DNA from: Prescottella equi
GTDB taxonomy: Bacteria > Actinomycetota > Actinomycetes > Mycobacteriales > Mycobacteriaceae
Length of the DNA stretch: 64,000 bases
Assembly (NCBI RefSeq): GCF_002094305.1
Contig: NZ_LWTX01000001.1
Location: forward strand, 186,001 to 250,000
Direction: 5' to 3'
The position numbers were made by a program, and so were the translations under genes. Below, in pieces: positions 62,850 through 64,000 of the stretch; positions within the stretch are counted from its first letter, which is position 1, and every line of letters starts with the position of its first letter. The notes beneath the pieces were generated by a model. The model was not told the DNA's origin, searched no databases, and saw only the letters and a list, made by a program, of their open reading frames with translations.

Positions 62850-63965
62850 ATGACAGCTCCGTCGTCTCTGCTCGATCTCGACGATGTCGACGCCCTGCTC
62901 GCTGCCGATGTCGACGGCACACTCAGGTTCGCGGCGCTCGGCGGTGCCCAGATCCGTGCGAACGCGGCCGCGGTGCACGAGAACGCACTGGCCCGGCTGC
63001 ACGGCATGCAGCCGCGCAGCGTCGTCCTGGTCAGTGGCGAGGGCAGCGCGTCCCGGGCCGCGGAACTGACCCAGGCCGCCGTCGGTAGCCGCATCGGGGT
63101 CCCGGTACTCGGAGCCGTCGGGACACCGCCCTGGGTGGGTCCGCTCGACGTGGTGGTCGTCGCCGGTGACGATGCGGGTGACCCGCGCCTCGTCGAGTCC
63201 GTCGACAGCGCGCTGCGGCGCGGCGCCGAGGTCGTCGTGGTCGCCCCGGACGAAGGCCCGATGCGTGCTGCGGGTGCCGGGCGGGCCCTGCTCCTGCCGC
63301 CCCGCGTCGCCGTCCCAGGTCAACACGGACTGCTCCGGTACCTCGCAGCGTTCCTGGCGGTCCTCGTCGCCGTCGACGCGGAGCGGACGGCGAAGATCGT
63401 CCCGGATCTCGACCGTCTCGCCGACGTGGTCGACGCGGAGGCGGTGCGCGATCACCCGTCGAACGAGGTCTTCCACAATCCGGCGAAGTCGTTGGCCGCG
63501 CGGATGCAGGGCCGACGTGTCGTGCTCACCGGGGATTCCCGGACGACCGCGCTCGTGGCGCGGCACGGCAGCGAGGCGCTGCTGCGCGTCGGAGCGGACG
63601 TGGCCGCCGCGACGGACCTGCCCGATGCGGTGAGCGGCGTGCGCCGGTTCCCGTCCGGCACCGCGGCCGGTTACGACCCGTTCTTCCACGACGAGGAACT
63701 CGACGGTCCGGCCCCCGCTGCGGCCGTGCGTGTCGTGGTGCTGGCGCTCGAAGAGAATCGGGCACTGGTCGAACGTCGCGTCGCGGCTCTTCCCGACGCC
63801 GACGTCGTCGTCGCCGACGGCAGCGAGAGCGCGCCGGACCTCGCCGGGTCGGCATCGCGGTCGCCAGGGCCCGGGGGTACGCGAACCGACGTCGAGCAAC
63901 TCGCAATTCTCGTCGGCCGACTCGAGATGAGCGCGGCCTATCTACGTCTGATCGGTGGTAACTAG
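62850..63965 (+). CDS. TobH-like SIS-domain protein, Rv3256c-like
   Basis: A 371-residue protein with the architecture of phosphosugar isomerases (two SIS-like halves), including DVVVVAGDDAGDPRLVESVD and SNEVFHNPAKSLAARMQGRR. It is related to bifunctional phosphoglucose/phosphomannose isomerases, but mycobacterial orthologues have no proven activity. The ATG at 62850 follows GGGAGGT. It overlaps manA by one base. Confidence 0.8.
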   Translation: MTAPSSLLDLDDVDALLAADVDGTLRFAALGGAQIRANAAAVHENALARLHGMQPRSVVLVSGEGSASRAAELTQAAVGSRIGVPVLGAVGTPPWVGPLDVVVVAGDDAGDPRLVESVDSALRRGAEVVVVAPDEGPMRAAGAGRALLLPPRVAVPGQHGLLRYLAAFLAVLVAVDAERTAKIVPDLDRLADVVDAEAVRDHPSNEVFHNPAKSLAARMQGRRVVLTGDSRTTALVARHGSEALLRVGADVAAATDLPDAVSGVRRFPSGTAAGYDPFFHDEELDGPAPAAAVRVVVLALEENRALVERRVAALPDADVVVADGSESAPDLAGSASRSPGPGGTRTDVEQLAILVGRLEMSAAYLRLIGGN

Positions 63966-64000
63966 TGCGCCAACTCGAAGGGGCGCTCCGGTCGTACGCA
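63965..64000 (+). CDS. manA: mannose-6-phosphate isomerase N-terminus (partial)
   Basis: Twelve codons (VRQLEGALRSYA) to the window edge. The sequence matches the start of actinobacterial ManA (recalled as MELLRGALRTYA), and its order after the TobH-like gene agrees with mycobacteria. The GTG shares one base with the upstream TAG. Confidence 0.7.
   Translation, partial: MRQLEGALRSYA

Noticed and set aside
1-64000. CRISPR arrays, rRNA, tRNA, riboswitches
   Set aside because: No regular spaced repeats, cloverleaf sequences or recognised aptamer cores were found on reading.

Overview
The window is high-GC actinobacterial chromosome, most likely Rhodococcus in the broad sense (including Prescottella). 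The gene order accA3 / sufE / sseA / maf / accE5 / accD5 / birA / PH-domain / gtrA / purK / purE, then TIGR03089 / LCP / rmlD / wbbL / manC, then fbiB / fbiA / whiB2 / metallopeptidase-like / DUF3499 / phosphomannomutase / TobH / manA, follows the known Mycobacterium tuberculosis order from Rv3285 down to Rv3255c. Genes are tightly packed, many neighbours overlap by 4 bases (ATGA or GTGA), and many transcripts look leaderless. I saw no rRNA, tRNA, CRISPR array, integrase or intact insertion sequence.

Layout. 1-2.8 kb: lysine catabolism (lysine 6-transaminase lat, divergent 2-oxoadipate dioxygenase/decarboxylase hglS, and the start of a coupled third gene). 2.9-6.4 kb: an MBL-fold/Rieske fusion, a PtpB-like phosphatase, and a small operon of DUF1707, GNAT-like and VanZ-like proteins. 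6.5-15.4 kb: the acyl-CoA carboxylase set (accA3, accD5, accE5) with biotin ligase birA, a PapA-like acyltransferase, sulfur-transfer genes, a truncated globin and Maf. 15.4-27.4 kb: small membrane proteins, two two-component systems, GtrA, purK/purE, and an ABC exporter-type pair with a decayed DUF559 gene beside the second two-component system. 27.4-32.7 kb: cell-wall assembly (LCP protein, dTDP-rhamnose synthesis, rhamnosyl linker transferase, GDP-mannose synthesis).

32.7-56.5 kb: a catabolic block inserted between manC and the fbi genes. It carries a 4-hydroxybenzoate unit (AAHS transporter, IclR regulator, pobA), the whole protocatechuate branch of the beta-ketoadipate pathway (pcaIJ divergent from pcaHGBLRF), a catabolic-type shikimate/quinate dehydrogenase with an MHS transporter, and a five-gene operon of redox enzymes plus a TIM-barrel protein (42.5-48.9 kb) whose substrate I cannot name. 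That operon is the best candidate for an undescribed pathway: it pairs an Old-Yellow-Enzyme reductase with a ketosteroid-dehydrogenase-like flavoprotein and sits between two protocatechuate-forming or protocatechuate-consuming units, so it probably converts an alicyclic ring compound towards 4-hydroxybenzoate or protocatechuate.

56.5-64 kb: coenzyme F420 synthesis (fbiA, fbiB) with a NUDIX gene, whiB2 with a long leader that may hold a leaderless upstream ORF, and the mannose metabolism genes. All family names come from reading the translated sequence; no database search was run.
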